Below, piece by piece: positions 17,719 through 28,100 of a stretch of 64,000 nucleotides of DNA. This stretch comes from Ruegeria arenilitoris (GTDB lineage: Bacteria > Pseudomonadota > Alphaproteobacteria > Rhodobacterales > Rhodobacteraceae), in NCBI RefSeq assembly GCF_013032855.1, contig NZ_WQDA01000003.1, forward strand, positions 434,001-498,000. The letters run 5' to 3'. The position numbers and the translations under genes are program-made. The notes below the pieces were generated by a model. That model did no database searches, was not told the origin of the DNA, and saw nothing but the letters and a program-made list of their open reading frames with translations. How positions within the stretch are numbered: the stretch's first letter is position 1; each line of letters begins with the position of its first letter.

Positions 17719-18062
17719 CACATTTGCGGAGTTTGTGCCTGGCGGCGTTGGTCGGGGCGGTCTCGGGCCCGGCATTGGCACAGATTGACATCCTATCGGT
17801 GACCTTCACCTGCGAGAGTGGCGTTGAGCTGCCCGTGACATACTTCAACCCCTCCGACGGTGAAGGGGCTGCGGCTATGATCGTCGATGGTCAGTTGATT
17901 GCGTTGCGTCAGGTCCAGAGCGGCTCGGGTATCCGTTACGAGTCGGTGAACGGGCAGGGTACGTATACCCTGCGGTCGAAAGGCTGGAACGCGATGGTCA
18001 GTTTCGCGGCGGCCGGAGCCACCGACGAAACCGAGATTTTGAAAGACTGTGTCAGCCGCTGA
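17715..18062 (+). CDS. Periplasmic MliC-like lysozyme inhibitor
   Basis: A 115-residue exported protein with a signal peptide ending near PALAQ (residue 23). The mature part is a C-type lysozyme inhibitor (MliC/COG3895) domain: FTCESGVELPVTYFNP, a glycine/serine loop with SGSGIRYES, then YTLRSKGWNAMV and a final cysteine that can pair with the first (C33 and the C near the end). There is no lipobox, so it is soluble in the periplasm, unlike the lipoprotein of E. coli. It is coupled to zapA by an ATGA overlap, although its function has no clear connection with division. Confidence 0.85.
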   Translation: MTHLRSLCLAALVGAVSGPALAQIDILSVTFTCESGVELPVTYFNPSDGEGAAAMIVDGQLIALRQVQSGSGIRYESVNGQGTYTLRSKGWNAMVSFAAAGATDETEILKDCVSR

Positions 18063-18070
18063 GCGGCTGA

Positions 18071-18433
18071 TCAGGCGTTTGCCTCGCGGATTTTGTCGGC
18101 GGCTTCCTTGTTGTAGGCGACACCGTTTTCGTCGAAGAGCGTGTCCAGCTCTCCTGACAGGGTCATTTCCGTGATGATATCACAACCACCCACAAATTCG
18201 CCTTTGACGTAGAGTTGAGGCACGGTCGGCCAGTCCGAATAGTCCTTGATGCCCTGGCGGATTTCCTCGTCCGCCAGTACGTTCACGTCGGTGTATTCGA
18301 CACCCATATAGTTCAGAACACCGGCCACCCGAGATGAAAATCCGCACTGCGGCATTTCTTTGGTGCCCTTCATGTACAGCACCACATCGTTGCTTTTGAC
18401 GGTTTCGTCGATCTGGGTCTTAACGTCGGTCAT
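18071..18433 (-). CDS. grxD: Monothiol glutaredoxin Grx4
   Basis: CGFS-type monothiol glutaredoxin that binds a 2Fe-2S cluster with glutathione and delivers it to targets; partners are BolA proteins. The 120 residues carry the active site CGFS at 30-33 with the upstream MKGTKEMPQ, and the glutathione-binding [19 protein letters not shown]. The gene is downstream of a bolA gene in the same direction, and the two products form a known iron-sensing complex. A short stretch with two tiny open frames lies between them. Confidence 0.96.
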   Translation of the reverse strand: MTDVKTQIDETVKSNDVVLYMKGTKEMPQCGFSSRVAGVLNYMGVEYTDVNVLADEEIRQGIKDYSDWPTVPQLYVKGEFVGGCDIITEMTLSGELDTLFDENGVAYNKEAADKIREANA

Positions 18434-18473
18434 TTCGCGTTTCCTTGTTTACGTTCGTCCGTCTGTCGGGCGG

Positions 18474-18614
18474 TCATTTCGATTGGCGGCTGCGCCACCA
18501 GTTTCTTGGTTCAGTACGCTGGTTCATCGCACGAACCTCGTCGATTTCATTGACTTTTGTCACGCCGTCGGCTTCCCACGGTCTGCGTTTCATAGCGTTG
18601 GTGTCGGGGCGCAT
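18474..18614 (-). CDS. Candidate small protein (46 residues) between bolA and grxD
   Basis: A 46-codon frame, ATG at 18614, of protein-like composition: basic start (MKRRPWEADG near residues 8-17), a polar middle (VNEIDEVRAMNQR) and an aromatic basic tail (NWWRSRQSK). The ribosome site is weak (CGGA). It ends 40 bases before grxD. It fills most of a 380-base gap in a minus-strand run, and the amino-acid pattern is less random than the other frames here. Function unknown. Confidence 0.45.
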   Translation of the reverse strand: MRPDTNAMKRRPWEADGVTKVNEIDEVRAMNQRTEPRNWWRSRQSK

Positions 18615-18623
18615 TTCCGACAG

Positions 18624-18722
18624 TCATCTTGTTCTGTTCCGATTCAGATAGGCTTCGAGCAGAGCCGCGGCAACCACCAGTCCGCCGACACATATTGCGA
18701 TCCAGACAACCCAACCGATCAT
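18624..18722 (-). CDS. Candidate one-segment membrane microprotein (32 residues)
   Basis: A 32-codon frame, ATG at 18722, encoding one hydrophobic helix (IGWVVWIAICVGGLVVAAAL, residues 2-21) and a short charged tail (EAYLNRNRTR). This is the typical pattern of a bacterial single-pass microprotein. No good ribosome site is seen. It ends 9 bases before the 46-residue candidate. Accepted with low confidence because of its shape and its place in the gene run. Confidence 0.38.
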   Translation of the reverse strand: MIGWVVWIAICVGGLVVAAALLEAYLNRNRTR

Positions 18723-18815
18723 GTCACGTGACCGAATTGTCGGATGCCATCGGAATGCACAAGGCAGCGGGCGCCATCACCAGAGTGGGCATGGCACTGG
18801 CCGCCGCCGGCCTCA

Positions 18816-19052
18816 TCACTCGGGTACTTTCGTGGTCAACGCCAGCGCGTGCAACTCGCCATCCGGGCCGTCCATCTTGCCCTTCAGCGCCGCATAGACG
18901 GCGCGCTGCTGCTGGACCCTGTTCTTCCCGCGAAAGCTTTCGTCCACGACCATGGCGGACATGTGTACGCCATCGGTGCCGCCGACCTGGATTTCTGCAT
19001 TCGGAAAGGCTTCGCGCAGCAGATGTTCGATTTCGTGGGCGCTCATTGGCAT
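18816..19052 (-). CDS. bolA: BolA-family protein
   Basis: A 78-residue protein of the BolA/IbaG group, partner of the monothiol glutaredoxin encoded downstream. It has the class II KH-like fold, with the N-terminal helix AHEIEHLLREAFPNAEIQV, the central GVHMSAMVVDESFRGKNRVQQQRAVYAAL and an invariant histidine in DGVHM that can join Fe-S ligation. The exact subgroup (BolA, IbaG) is not resolved here. The ATG at 19052 has AGGAG at a spacing of 8. The pair bolA-grxD suggests iron or Fe-S homeostasis. Confidence 0.92.
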   Translation of the reverse strand: MPMSAHEIEHLLREAFPNAEIQVGGTDGVHMSAMVVDESFRGKNRVQQQRAVYAALKGKMDGPDGELHALALTTKVPE

Positions 19053-19191
19053 TTAAGATACTCCTGAAGGTCTTTTCAAAGATGTAGAGCGATGCCGAAG
19101 CCCGCGCAAGGGTGTGCAGCGCCCTTGGAAAAGTCAGATCCCGCGCTGATCGAACAGCGCAGGATCCGAGTATGGTTCAGCGTCGTCGTGC

Positions 19192-21351
19192 TCAGGCGAC
19201 GGCTTCGGCAAAACTGCTGCGATACAGCGCTGAGAGTTCACTCAGAGGAGCTTCGGACGCTCCGATCCGCACGGTTTCTCCGGTAAAGCGCCCGACCGAA
19301 ACCAGCGGCACGCCAGCCTGGCCCGCCGCAATCATCAGCGCTTCGGCCTGATCGAAGTTGCAGGCCACCAGGTAACGGCCCTGATCCTCACCGAACAGGA
19401 ACTCGGTCGGGGCGTCATCAAGATGCACACCCACGCCCGCGGCTTCGGCCAGTTCGAAGGCCGCCAGTGCAAGGCCGCCATCGCTCAGGTCAGTACAGGC
19501 CTTGATCATCTCGCGATTGGCCCGGATGAAGTCGCCGTTGCGCTTTTCCGCATCCAGATCCACATGCGGCGCGTCGCCGTCTTCGCGGTTGAAGACCTCG
19601 GCCAGCAGGGCGGATTGGCCCAGATGCCCCTTGGTTTCACCAATCACCAGCGCCACATGCCCTTCGCGAACCTCGGTGCCGATGATTTCGTCGGCGTGCT
19701 GCAAAAGGCCGACGGCACCGATGGTCGGTGTGGGCAGGATCGCCTGACCGTCGGTTTCGTTGTAGAGCGACACATTGCCCGAGACGATCGGCATATCCAG
19801 CGCGGCCACGGCGGCTCCGATGCCTTGGATGGCACCGACGAACTGGCCCATGATCTCGGGCTTTTCGGGGTTGCCGAAATTCAGGTTGTCAGTGGTGGCC
19901 AGCGGCTTGGCGCCCACGGCGGTCAGGTTGCGATAGGCTTCGGCCACGGCCTGCTTGCCGCCTTCCTTGGGGTTGGCGCGCACGTATCGCGGGGTCACGT
20001 CCGAAGTGAAGGCCAGCACCTTGTCGGTGCCATGTACGCGCACCATGCCTGCACCAACGCCAGGCGTACGCGCCGTGTCAGCCATCACCATGGTGTCGTA
20101 TTGCTCATAGACCCAGTGCTTGCTTGCGTAGTTAGGCGACGAGATCAGCGCCCGCAGCCCGTCGATCGGGTCGATCTGCGGTACCTCGCCCAGATCTTCG
20201 GCCGTCGAGCTGGGGACCCAGGGGCGGTCGTATTCCGGTGCCGTTGATGCCAGTTTCGACAGCGGCAGGTCGGCCTTGATTTCGCCGTTGTGCATGATCA
20301 GGAACCGGTCTTCGGCGATGGTTTCACCGACGATGGCGAAATCCAGATCCCATTTCTCGAACACGGCGCGGGCTTCGGCCTCAAGCTCGGGCTTCAGCAC
20401 CATCAGCATGCGTTCCTGGGACTCGGACAGCATCATCTCGTAGGCCGTCATGTTTTCCTCGCGCTGGGGCACGTTTTCCAGGTCAAGCCGGACACCCAAC
20501 CCGCCCTTGTCGCCCATCTCGACGGCCGAGCAAGTCAGGCCCGCCGCGCCCATGTCCTGAATCGAGATCACGGCGCCGGTCTGCATCAGTTCCAGCGTCG
20601 CCTCCATCAGGCGTTTTTCGGTGAAGGGGTCACCGACCTGCACGGTGGGGCGCTTTTCCTCGATCGTGTCGTCGAATTCGGCCGAGGCCATCGTGGCACC
20701 GCCCACACCGTCGCGGCCGGTCTTGGCGCCCAGATAGACGACGGGCATGCCCACGCCCGACGCGGCCGAGTAGAAGATCTTGTCGGCATCGGCCAACCCG
20801 GCGGCAAAGGCGTTCACGAGGCAGTTGCCATTGTAGGCCGGGTGGAATCGAACTTCACCGCCCACGGTCGGTACGCCGAAGCAGTTTCCGTAGCCTCCGA
20901 TGCCTTCGACCACGCCATTGACCAGCTGGCGGGTCTTGGGGTGGTTGGGTTCGCCGAAGGACAGCGCGTTCATTGCCGCGATGGGCCGCGCGCCCATGGT
21001 GAACACGTCGCGCAGGATGCCGCCCACGCCGGTTGCCGCCCCTTGATAGGGTTCGATGTACGACGGGTGGTTGTGGCTTTCCATTTTGAAGACCACGGCC
21101 TGCCCGTCGCCGATATCGACCACACCGGCGTTTTCACCGGGTCCGCAGATCACCTGAGGGCCCGAGGTGGGCAGGGTGCGCAACCATTTCTTCGAGGATT
21201 TGTAAGAACAGTGCTCGTTCCACATGGCCGAGAAAATCCCCAGCTCGGTAAAGGTCGGCTCGCGCCCGATAATCTCGAGGATCATGTCGTATTCTTCGGG
21301 TTTCAACCCGTGTGCGGCAATCAGATCCGGTGTGATGGCGGGCTCTTGCAT
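19192..21351 (-). CDS. purL: Phosphoribosylformylglycinamidine synthase, large subunit
   Basis: ATP-dependent conversion of FGAR to FGAM in purine synthesis. It is the 719-residue small-type PurL that works with PurS and PurQ, which are encoded at 39919 and 40184. The N-terminal segment [20 protein letters not shown] has the conserved histidine, and [19 protein letters not shown] is the ATP/Mg motif near residue 90. A second AIRS-type half follows from about residue 420. I start at 21351, where AGGA precedes the ATG; six more codons upstream have no support. It is transcribed alone, 20 kb away from purSQ and purC. Confidence 0.97.
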   Translation of the reverse strand: MQEPAITPDLIAAHGLKPEEYDMILEIIGREPTFTELGIFSAMWNEHCSYKSSKKWLRTLPTSGPQVICGPGENAGVVDIGDGQAVVFKMESHNHPSYIEPYQGAATGVGGILRDVFTMGARPIAAMNALSFGEPNHPKTRQLVNGVVEGIGGYGNCFGVPTVGGEVRFHPAYNGNCLVNAFAAGLADADKIFYSAASGVGMPVVYLGAKTGRDGVGGATMASAEFDDTIEEKRPTVQVGDPFTEKRLMEATLELMQTGAVISIQDMGAAGLTCSAVEMGDKGGLGVRLDLENVPQREENMTAYEMMLSESQERMLMVLKPELEAEARAVFEKWDLDFAIVGETIAEDRFLIMHNGEIKADLPLSKLASTAPEYDRPWVPSSTAEDLGEVPQIDPIDGLRALISSPNYASKHWVYEQYDTMVMADTARTPGVGAGMVRVHGTDKVLAFTSDVTPRYVRANPKEGGKQAVAEAYRNLTAVGAKPLATTDNLNFGNPEKPEIMGQFVGAIQGIGAAVAALDMPIVSGNVSLYNETDGQAILPTPTIGAVGLLQHADEIIGTEVREGHVALVIGETKGHLGQSALLAEVFNREDGDAPHVDLDAEKRNGDFIRANREMIKACTDLSDGGLALAAFELAEAAGVGVHLDDAPTEFLFGEDQGRYLVACNFDQAEALMIAAGQAGVPLVSVGRFTGETVRIGASEAPLSELSALYRSSFAEAVA

Positions 21352-21512
21352 CGTGTGTCCTGTTTCCAAGGTGGCCGGGATTGCGGGCCTTTTAGGGCAA
21401 CCGGGCGATTTGGGAAAGGGTCAAGAGCGCGCAGCGAACAGGAACCCGCTATTTGCTGGCAGAATGCAGCGGTCGGCGACCGGGAAATGCAGGTTGCACC
21501 ACCGGAATGACG

Positions 21513-21540
21513 GGGACAGCGGCGCGTGCGCCGCTGTCCC
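21513..21540. terminator. Long GC hairpin after the MscS gene
   Basis: Nearly perfect stem GGGACAGCGGCG/CGCCGCTGTCCC with a 4-base loop, just beyond the MscS stop at 21548. There is no T-run, so termination may be weak or Rho-aided. Confidence 0.55.
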
Positions 21541-21547
21541 GCCGCCG

Positions 21548-23800
21548 TTATTGAGGCGGCTCTTCCTTCTTGTTCACTGCGTCGGCCGCGGCCGCGCCGA
21601 TCGCCGCTTTCTGCTGTTCGGTCAGGTTTTCGGCCTCTTCCAAACCGGGGATGGCGACGCGCACCTCACGGCGGGCAAAGTCGATCCCGTTCTCCTTGAA
21701 GGCGGCCTTGACCCGGTTGAAGATCTCCTTGCGCAGGGTGAACTGCTTGCCGGGCTTGGCCATGAACTTGCCGCGGATGATCATGCCGACATCGTCAAAG
21801 TCGAACACGCCCTGCGATTTGAAGGGCTGCAGGAAGCCATCCTTGTGGAGCGGGTCCTCCATCATCTCGGCGCCGATCTTCTTGAAGATCTTCTTGACCT
21901 TGTTCGGATCAGTGTCGAAGGGCACGGTGAATTTCAGCTTCATGATGACCCAGTCGCGGCTGTAGTTGGTCAGCTTCTGAATCTCACCGTAAGGGATGGT
22001 ATGCACCGGACCGCGATGGTGGCGCAGCTGCATGGAGCGGATCGAAATCTTCTCTACCGTGCCGGTGGTGCCACCCACATCGACATATTCACCCACGCGG
22101 AAAGCATCGTCGATCAGGAAGAAGATGCCGCCCACGATGTCCGAGACCAGTTTCTGCGCACCAAAGCCGATGGCCAGACCCAGGATACCGGCACCAGCCA
22201 GAAGCGGCGTGATGTCCAAGCCCAGAGCGCCCAGCGCCAGCAAGGCGAAGATCACCGCGATGGCCACCTGAGCAGTCACGCGCAGCAAAGGCAGAACCGT
22301 GGCCAGGCGCGAGCCGCCGGCACCGCCGCCTTCGCCGGCTTCCTCATCGGGGCTCTGCTCCGAAGCTGTTTGCTCTTTGGCAAGCCGGCGGTTGATCCAA
22401 AGCGAGACCACCTCGTTCAGGATGTAGCCGATTGCGATGATGATGAAGAACTGAACCAGTTTGCTGCCGGTTTCCGAGTCCCCGCCCGCAATATCCTGCA
22501 GGTCCAGATTCCAGGCATCTGCAATCATCAGAATGACCAAAATGCCGGCCAGAACCCGTCCGATGCGGATGTAGCTGCGTTTGGTCGATTTGTAGGCACG
22601 TTCCGCGATCGGACCATCGCCCATCATCGGCGGCAGCAGGTGCCGGGTCAGCCCTCGGATCAGCGTGTCGAGCGCCGGTGCGATCAGCAGCCAGAACATC
22701 GTGACGAAATGCGCGCCCTCGGCCAGAAGGGCAAACACGGCCGGATTACGCTGAGCGGCGAGGAACTCGACCAAAAGCCAGGTACCTGCCGACACGGCGA
22801 TCGCAAAATACGGATAGTAGCGGGCGACTTCTTCGTCGAAATGCGTACGATCCGGATCGGAACCACGCATCATGTCGGTCAGACCGTTGCGGGCCGTCCA
22901 AGCAATGACACCGACATAGATGTGGATGGCGGTGTTCAGCCAGAAACCAAGGCGCGATTCACCCGGCATCACGCCATTCATCGCATTGAAATCCAGGATG
23001 AACAGGGTGAACCCGATCAGCAGGAACAGGCCGATCAGGTTCCGATGCAGGTATTTTGCCCATTTGTCATTCACGTTGACCAGGCGCAAGTTGCTCTGCT
23101 TCGGGGCCAGAATGAAACGGGAAATCGCGGCTCCCAGGCGGGGGAACCAGATCAGGAAGAATACGAACGGTGCCGCCTGGGCAATTTGCTGTTCGTCCAG
23201 CAATCGACGCCCGACGAAAACCAGCGTGTAATAAAAGACAAGCAGGCCCAGAAACTCGACGCAGAAGCGCTTGAACAAAAAGACAACCGCGCCTTTTAGG
23301 TTGGTCGAAGCATCCCCATCGACGACTTTGATCCAACGGCGTGTCCAAAGGCCAACCGCGGTTTCTGCGGCATACCCGATTGCAAGCGCCAGGAAGGTGA
23401 ACCCGAACAGGGTTGCCAGACCGCTTGCGCCAAACTTGTTTCCGAAATTGCTGAAGGCTTCGACCTGAGCCGAAACCAGTAGCGGAACCTTGCGGATCAC
23501 ATCCAGCCAAGACGCAGCCATGTCGCCCGCCGAGGATGAGATCGTTTGCAGCAGCCCCTTACGGGAAGTCTGCGTTTCAGTCTGTTTCGCCGCGACCGCA
23601 TCAAGCCGTTCCAGCAAAATGGCCCGGACCTGATCGTCAGACATTCGCGCCACCAGATCGTCGACCTGTTCAGGGGTCAGATCTTCGGGGATGGTGACAT
23701 GGGTGGTAGTGGATTCGCTGGTGCTCTGGGCCATGCTTGGCCGGGCCAGGAACGTGACGGATACCAACGCCATCAAAAACAGGCGGAGTAGGCTGGTCAT
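21548..23800 (-). CDS. Large mechanosensitive channel, MscS family
   Basis: A 750-residue inner-membrane channel with a long N-terminal part. A signal peptide ends near PSMAQ (residue 25), followed by a periplasmic region with helices, then about 9-11 membrane segments between residues 150 and 560. The C-terminal MscS core is clear: the pore-lining helix LLAGAGILGLAIGFGAQKLV, then FRVGEYVDVGGTTGTVEKI of the beta domain and PYGEIQKLTNYSRDW. It releases solutes on hypo-osmotic shock. The size is between MscS (286) and MscK (1120), like the YbdG/DUF3772 type members. The ATG at 23800 starts the signal peptide. Monocistronic. Confidence 0.92.
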   Translation of the reverse strand: MTSLLRLFLMALVSVTFLARPSMAQSTSESTTTHVTIPEDLTPEQVDDLVARMSDDQVRAILLERLDAVAAKQTETQTSRKGLLQTISSSAGDMAASWLDVIRKVPLLVSAQVEAFSNFGNKFGASGLATLFGFTFLALAIGYAAETAVGLWTRRWIKVVDGDASTNLKGAVVFLFKRFCVEFLGLLVFYYTLVFVGRRLLDEQQIAQAAPFVFFLIWFPRLGAAISRFILAPKQSNLRLVNVNDKWAKYLHRNLIGLFLLIGFTLFILDFNAMNGVMPGESRLGFWLNTAIHIYVGVIAWTARNGLTDMMRGSDPDRTHFDEEVARYYPYFAIAVSAGTWLLVEFLAAQRNPAVFALLAEGAHFVTMFWLLIAPALDTLIRGLTRHLLPPMMGDGPIAERAYKSTKRSYIRIGRVLAGILVILMIADAWNLDLQDIAGGDSETGSKLVQFFIIIAIGYILNEVVSLWINRRLAKEQTASEQSPDEEAGEGGGAGGSRLATVLPLLRVTAQVAIAVIFALLALGALGLDITPLLAGAGILGLAIGFGAQKLVSDIVGGIFFLIDDAFRVGEYVDVGGTTGTVEKISIRSMQLRHHRGPVHTIPYGEIQKLTNYSRDWVIMKLKFTVPFDTDPNKVKKIFKKIGAEMMEDPLHKDGFLQPFKSQGVFDFDDVGMIIRGKFMAKPGKQFTLRKEIFNRVKAAFKENGIDFARREVRVAIPGLEEAENLTEQQKAAIGAAAADAVNKKEEPPQ

Positions 23801-23902
23801 AAACTTTGTCCTCGAACACGAAATATTATGGTTTTTCGCGATCATAGGCCCGTTGGCAAAATAATTCCAAACGATTTGGCACCGCGCACCGGGGTGCAGG
23901 CC

Positions 23903-23931
23903 AAAAAAAAGGCCGAGCACTAAGCTCGGCC
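23903..23931 (-). terminator. Strong rho-independent terminator, minus direction
   Basis: Stem GGCCGAGC/GCTCGGCC with a 5-base loop and eight T in the minus direction. It would end transcripts of the LysR gene at 24070, 140 bases upstream, or of a short RNA between. Confidence 0.85.
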
Positions 23932-24069
23932 GTAGTCCAACAGGGAGGTATGAAGATGATGAGCGTTTCAGCATCATCGCCTTCGAGTGCTCATTTAGGG
24001 ATCACTCTGTGAACGATCAAGGTTTTTTGGGCGCATTGAGGGCATGTCCGCTATGCTGCGAGTGCATAG
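23932..24069. other. Unassigned gap with a possible short transcript
   Basis: 138 bases between the LysR stop and the strong minus-strand terminator. In the plus direction there is a good ribosome site (GGGAGG) and a frame of only 18-20 codons. In the minus direction a short frame with four serine codons runs into the terminator. Nothing here is convincing as a gene. Confidence 0.4.
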
Positions 24070-24978
24070 CTACAGTTTTCCCAGATGTTTCAGCTGCTTG
24101 CGATGCGCAATGATTTCATCCTGAACAAAATCTCGGAACGCTGCGACCCGTTTTGAGTGCCTCAGTTCTTCAGGATAGGCCAAATATACCGGCACATTCG
24201 CCGTCTCGATGTCGGACAGGATCGGGACCAGGTCAGGGAAATCCTCGGTCACGTAGTCGGGCAGGACGCCAATTCCGAGGTCATTCAGAACACCCTGCAG
24301 AACACCAAAGTAGTTGTTCACCGTCAGCAGTGAGCTGGGTTCGTAGGTCATCAGGTGACTGACCATCGACGCGCCAACGCCAACCTGGGGTGCGGCGGGG
24401 GTCTGACAGATCAGGCGGTGTTTCGAAATGTCCTCCAGCGTCTGGGGTGCACCGCCGTGCGAATCCAAGTAGGTCTTGGTCGCATACAACATCATTCGAA
24501 CGGTCATCAGACGCTTGCGGACAAGATCGGCCTGACTGGGTTCTTTCATCCGGATAGCGACATCCGCTTCGCGCATCGGAAGATCCAGCACGCGTTCTTC
24601 GAGCATCAGGTCAATGTTCAGGTCCGGATACTGCTCGTACAGCTTGGGCAGGCGCGGCGCCAGCCACAGGGTCCCGAAGCCAAAAGTCGTGGTGACCCGC
24701 AGGACTCCAAAGACCTCATCCTCGCTGTCTCGGATTCGCGCCGCGGCTGCGTCCAGACGTTTGGACATGGCCGTTGTTGCATCGAACAGAAGCTCGCCCT
24801 GTTCCGTCAGAATCAGGCCGCGGGCGTGGCGGTGGAACAGCGTGGCGCCCAGCGATTCCTCAAGCGCGCGGACCTGACGGCTGACGGCGGATTGGGACAG
24901 ATTCAGCTTGTCTCCGGCGTGCGTCAGGCTGCCGGCGTCAGCTACCGCGTGAAATATTCTGAGCTTGTCCCAATTCAT
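24070..24978 (-). CDS. LysR-family regulator divergent from iorAB
   Basis: A 302-residue regulator. The N-terminal HTH (KLRIFHAVADAGSLTHAGDK, LSQSAVSRQVRALEESLG) is followed by a long linker helix and a type 2 periplasmic-binding-like effector domain (VTTTFGFGTLWLAPRLP, then READVAIRMKEP). It is divergent from the indolepyruvate oxidoreductase gene. A perfect LysR-type site, AGGTCA-N7-TGACCT, lies at 25081-25099 in the gap, so regulation of iorAB by this protein is likely. The effector could be an arylpyruvate or aromatic amino acid, which is an inference. Confidence 0.92.
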   Translation of the reverse strand: MNWDKLRIFHAVADAGSLTHAGDKLNLSQSAVSRQVRALEESLGATLFHRHARGLILTEQGELLFDATTAMSKRLDAAAARIRDSEDEVFGVLRVTTTFGFGTLWLAPRLPKLYEQYPDLNIDLMLEERVLDLPMREADVAIRMKEPSQADLVRKRLMTVRMMLYATKTYLDSHGGAPQTLEDISKHRLICQTPAAPQVGVGASMVSHLMTYEPSSLLTVNNYFGVLQGVLNDLGIGVLPDYVTEDFPDLVPILSDIETANVPVYLAYPEELRHSKRVAAFRDFVQDEIIAHRKQLKHLGKL

Positions 24979-25080
24979 CGTCGCAACTTTCGTTATCCTT
25001 TGGCAGCCCTATATGAAAGAGGTAACAAATTCCATATTCAAACGGGGAAATCGTTACAGAACAGGGGGAATTTTGTATAC

Positions 25081-25099
25081 AGGTCAGAAATTATGACCT
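25081..25099. promoter_or_regulatory. LysR operator upstream of iorAB
   Basis: Perfect inverted repeat AGGTCA-N7-TGACCT containing the T-N11-A core (TCA...TGA). It lies 49 bases before the iorAB ATG and 100 bases from the divergent LysR start. Confidence 0.65.
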
Positions 25100-25147
25100 A
25101 AAATGACGTCAAATGCAGCACACTATTCCGACGTGGGGAGGCGTCTG

Positions 25148-28100
25148 ATGAGTCAGCCAAAGATTTCGCTCAATGACCGTTTCGATCTGACCAAAAGCCC
25201 GGTGCTTTTGAATGGCACGCAGGCGCTTGTTCGTCTGATGATGATGCAGAAGGCGCGCGATACCGCCGCGGGTCTCAACACTGCCGGTCTGGTCACCGGA
25301 TACCGGGGGTCTCCGCTGGGTGCGGTCGATCTTCAAATGTCGCGCGCCGAAAAGCAATTGGCCGAGTGCGATGTGACCTTTCAATACGGTCTGAACGAGG
25401 ACCTGGCCGCCACAGCCCTGTGGGGCAGCCAGCAGGCCGGTCTGCGCGGCGACGGCAAATATGATGGCGTGTTCGGCCTGTGGTACGGCAAGGGGCCGGG
25501 TGTGGACCGGTCCGGCGATGTGATGCGTCACGCCAACATGGCCGGAACCGCCAAGCATGGTGGCGTTCTGATGGCGATGGGCGACGACCACACGGGCGAA
25601 AGCTCGACCGTGCTGCACCAGTCGGAATGGTCGATGGTTGATATGTACATGCCCGTCGTCAGTCCGGCCGGAGTGCAGGAAATCCTCGACTATGGGATCT
25701 ATGGCTTTGCGCTCAGCCGGTTTGCCGGGGTCTGGGTCGGGCTCAAGACGATGAAGGACACGATCGAGGTGACCTCGGTCGTGGATGGCCGGCCCGACCG
25801 GATGCAACTGGTGACGCCGGAATTCGACATGCCCGAAGGTGGGCTGAACATCCGGCTGGGCGACACGCCGCACCTGCAGGAGGCGCGGATCATCGACTAC
25901 AAGCGGTTCGCGGCCGAAGTGTTTTCACACGCCAACCGGATGGACCGGCGGGTCTGGGGCAAGCCGGGCGCCAAGATCGGCATTGCCGCGGCGGGCAAGA
26001 ACTGGCTGGACCTGGTCCACGCCGTGTCGCTACTGAACATCGACGAGGCCGAGGCCGAACGGCTCGGAATCACCACCTACAAGATCGGCCAGACCTTCCC
26101 GTTGGACATGAAGGGGTTCCATGATTGGGCCGAGGGGCTGGACCTGATCATCATCGTCGAAGAAAAGCGCAAGCTGATCGAAGTGCAGGTCAAAGAGGCG
26201 ATCTTTGACGACCGTCGCGGACGTCGCGTGTACGGCTGGTACAAGGGCGGGGCAGGCACGCTGCACCGCGAAGAGCTGTTCCCGACCCGTGGCGCGCTTG
26301 ATCCGATCATGATCGCCGAAAAGCTGGGCGAGATCTTCATCGAGGAAGGTCGCGAAACCGACGGTATTCGCGCAGGGCTGGCCAGCCTGCAAGAGGCGCG
26401 CCGCAACGACAACGCACAGGAGATCGCGACGCGGCTGCCGTACTTCTGCTCGGGCTGTCCGCACAATAGCTCTACCAAAGTGCCGGAGGGCAGCCGGGCC
26501 TATGCCGGGATCGGCTGTCACTACATGGTGCAGTGGATGGATCGCGAGACTACCGGCTTTACCCAGATGGGCGGCGAGGGCGCCAACTGGATCGGTGAGG
26601 CGCCGTTTTCGACCACGAAACACGTGTTCCAGAACCTGGGCGACGGCACCTACAACCACTCGGGCGTTCAAGCGATCCGGGCTGCGCTGGCGGCCGGAAC
26701 CAACATCACCTTCAAGATCCTGTTCAACGACGCGGTCGCCATGACCGGCGGGCAGGAGAACGAGGGCCATCTGACCGCCGAGCGCATCGTGCGCGAGGTC
26801 AAATCCATGGGCGTGCAGCATGTGGCCGTCGTCTATGACGAAAAGGAGGACGTGAACTTCAAGGCGCTGCCCGGCGAAGTGGAAACCCACGAACGGGCCG
26901 AGCTGATGGCGGTTCAGAACAAGTTCCGAGAGATTGAAGGCGTGTCGGTCATCGTCTACGTCCAGACCTGCGCCGCCGAGAAACGCCGCCGCCGCAAGCG
27001 CGGGACCTTCCCGGACCCGGACAAGCGGGTGTTCATCAACTCGGACATCTGCGAGGGCTGCGGCGATTGCGGGGTGCAGTCGAACTGTGTCTCGATCGTG
27101 CCCAAGGAAACCGAGCTGGGCCGCAAGCGGGCGATTGACCAGTCCAGCTGCAACAAGGATTTCTCGTGCCTCAACGGGTTCTGCCCGTCCTTCGTCACGC
27201 TGGAAGGCGCCAAGATCCGCAAGGAAGCCACCACCGAGATCGATATCCCCCATCTGCCGCAGCCGGTTCTGCCGCAGATCGAAGGCACGCACAACGTGGT
27301 CATCACGGGCGTCGGCGGCACCGGGGTCGTGACGATCGGGGCGGTTCTGGCGCAGGCCGCGCAGATCGACGGCAAGGGCGCGGGCATGATGGAAATGGCC
27401 GGGCTGGCGCAAAAAGGGGGCGCGGTGCATATCCACTGTCGCCTGGCCAACAAGCCCGAGGACATCAGCGCCATCCGCGTGGCCACCGGCGAAGCGCATG
27501 CGCTGATCGGCGGCGACCTCGTGGTGTCGGCCGGGGCCAAGACGCTGGGCCTGACGCGCACTGGTCAGACCGGCGCGGTGGTCAACAGCCACGAGATCAT
27601 AACCGGCGATTTCACCCGCAACACCGAATTCCACATTCCGGTCGACCGGCTGGAATTGGCGCTGGAAGCGCGACTGAAGGACGGTCTTGCCCTGTTCGAC
27701 GCGACCGAGCTGGCACGCGCGGTGATGGGCGATTCGATCTATTCCAACATGATGGTGTTCGGGGCGGCATGGCAGCGGGGACTGCTGCCGGTCAGCCACG
27801 AGGCGATCATGACCGCGATCGAGCTGAACGGCGCCGCGGTCGAGCGCAACAAGCGCGCCTTCGAGGTCGGCCGCTGGGCGGTTCTTCATCCCGAGGAAGT
27901 GGCGCGCATCGTGACCCCCACGGTAACCGAGTTGCCCAAGACACCCGAGCAGGCCATCGCCTTCCGGGCCGATCATCTGGTGGCCTATCAGGGCAAACGT
28001 TTGTCCAAGCGCTATCTCAAGCTGGTCGAGTCGATCGAAGACCCGAAGGTCCGGGATGCCGTCGCGCGTGGGTATCACAAGCTGTTGTCCTACAAGGATG

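Noticed and set aside
18724-18816. 30-codon frame starting in the bolA stop (TGATG)
   Set aside because: Sequence is Ala/Pro/Met-rich and not protein-like, and overlaps the better microprotein region; kept out.
21224-23299. Long plus-strand frame (691 codons) antisense to the MscS gene
   Set aside because: Rich in Gln, Asp and His and without domain; the opposite strand encodes a clear channel.
26030-28078. Long open frame of 682 codons antisense to iorAB
   Set aside because: It is the mirror of a strong conserved gene with GC-rich third positions. Its protein is low-complexity, rich in His, Arg and Gly, without any known motif.
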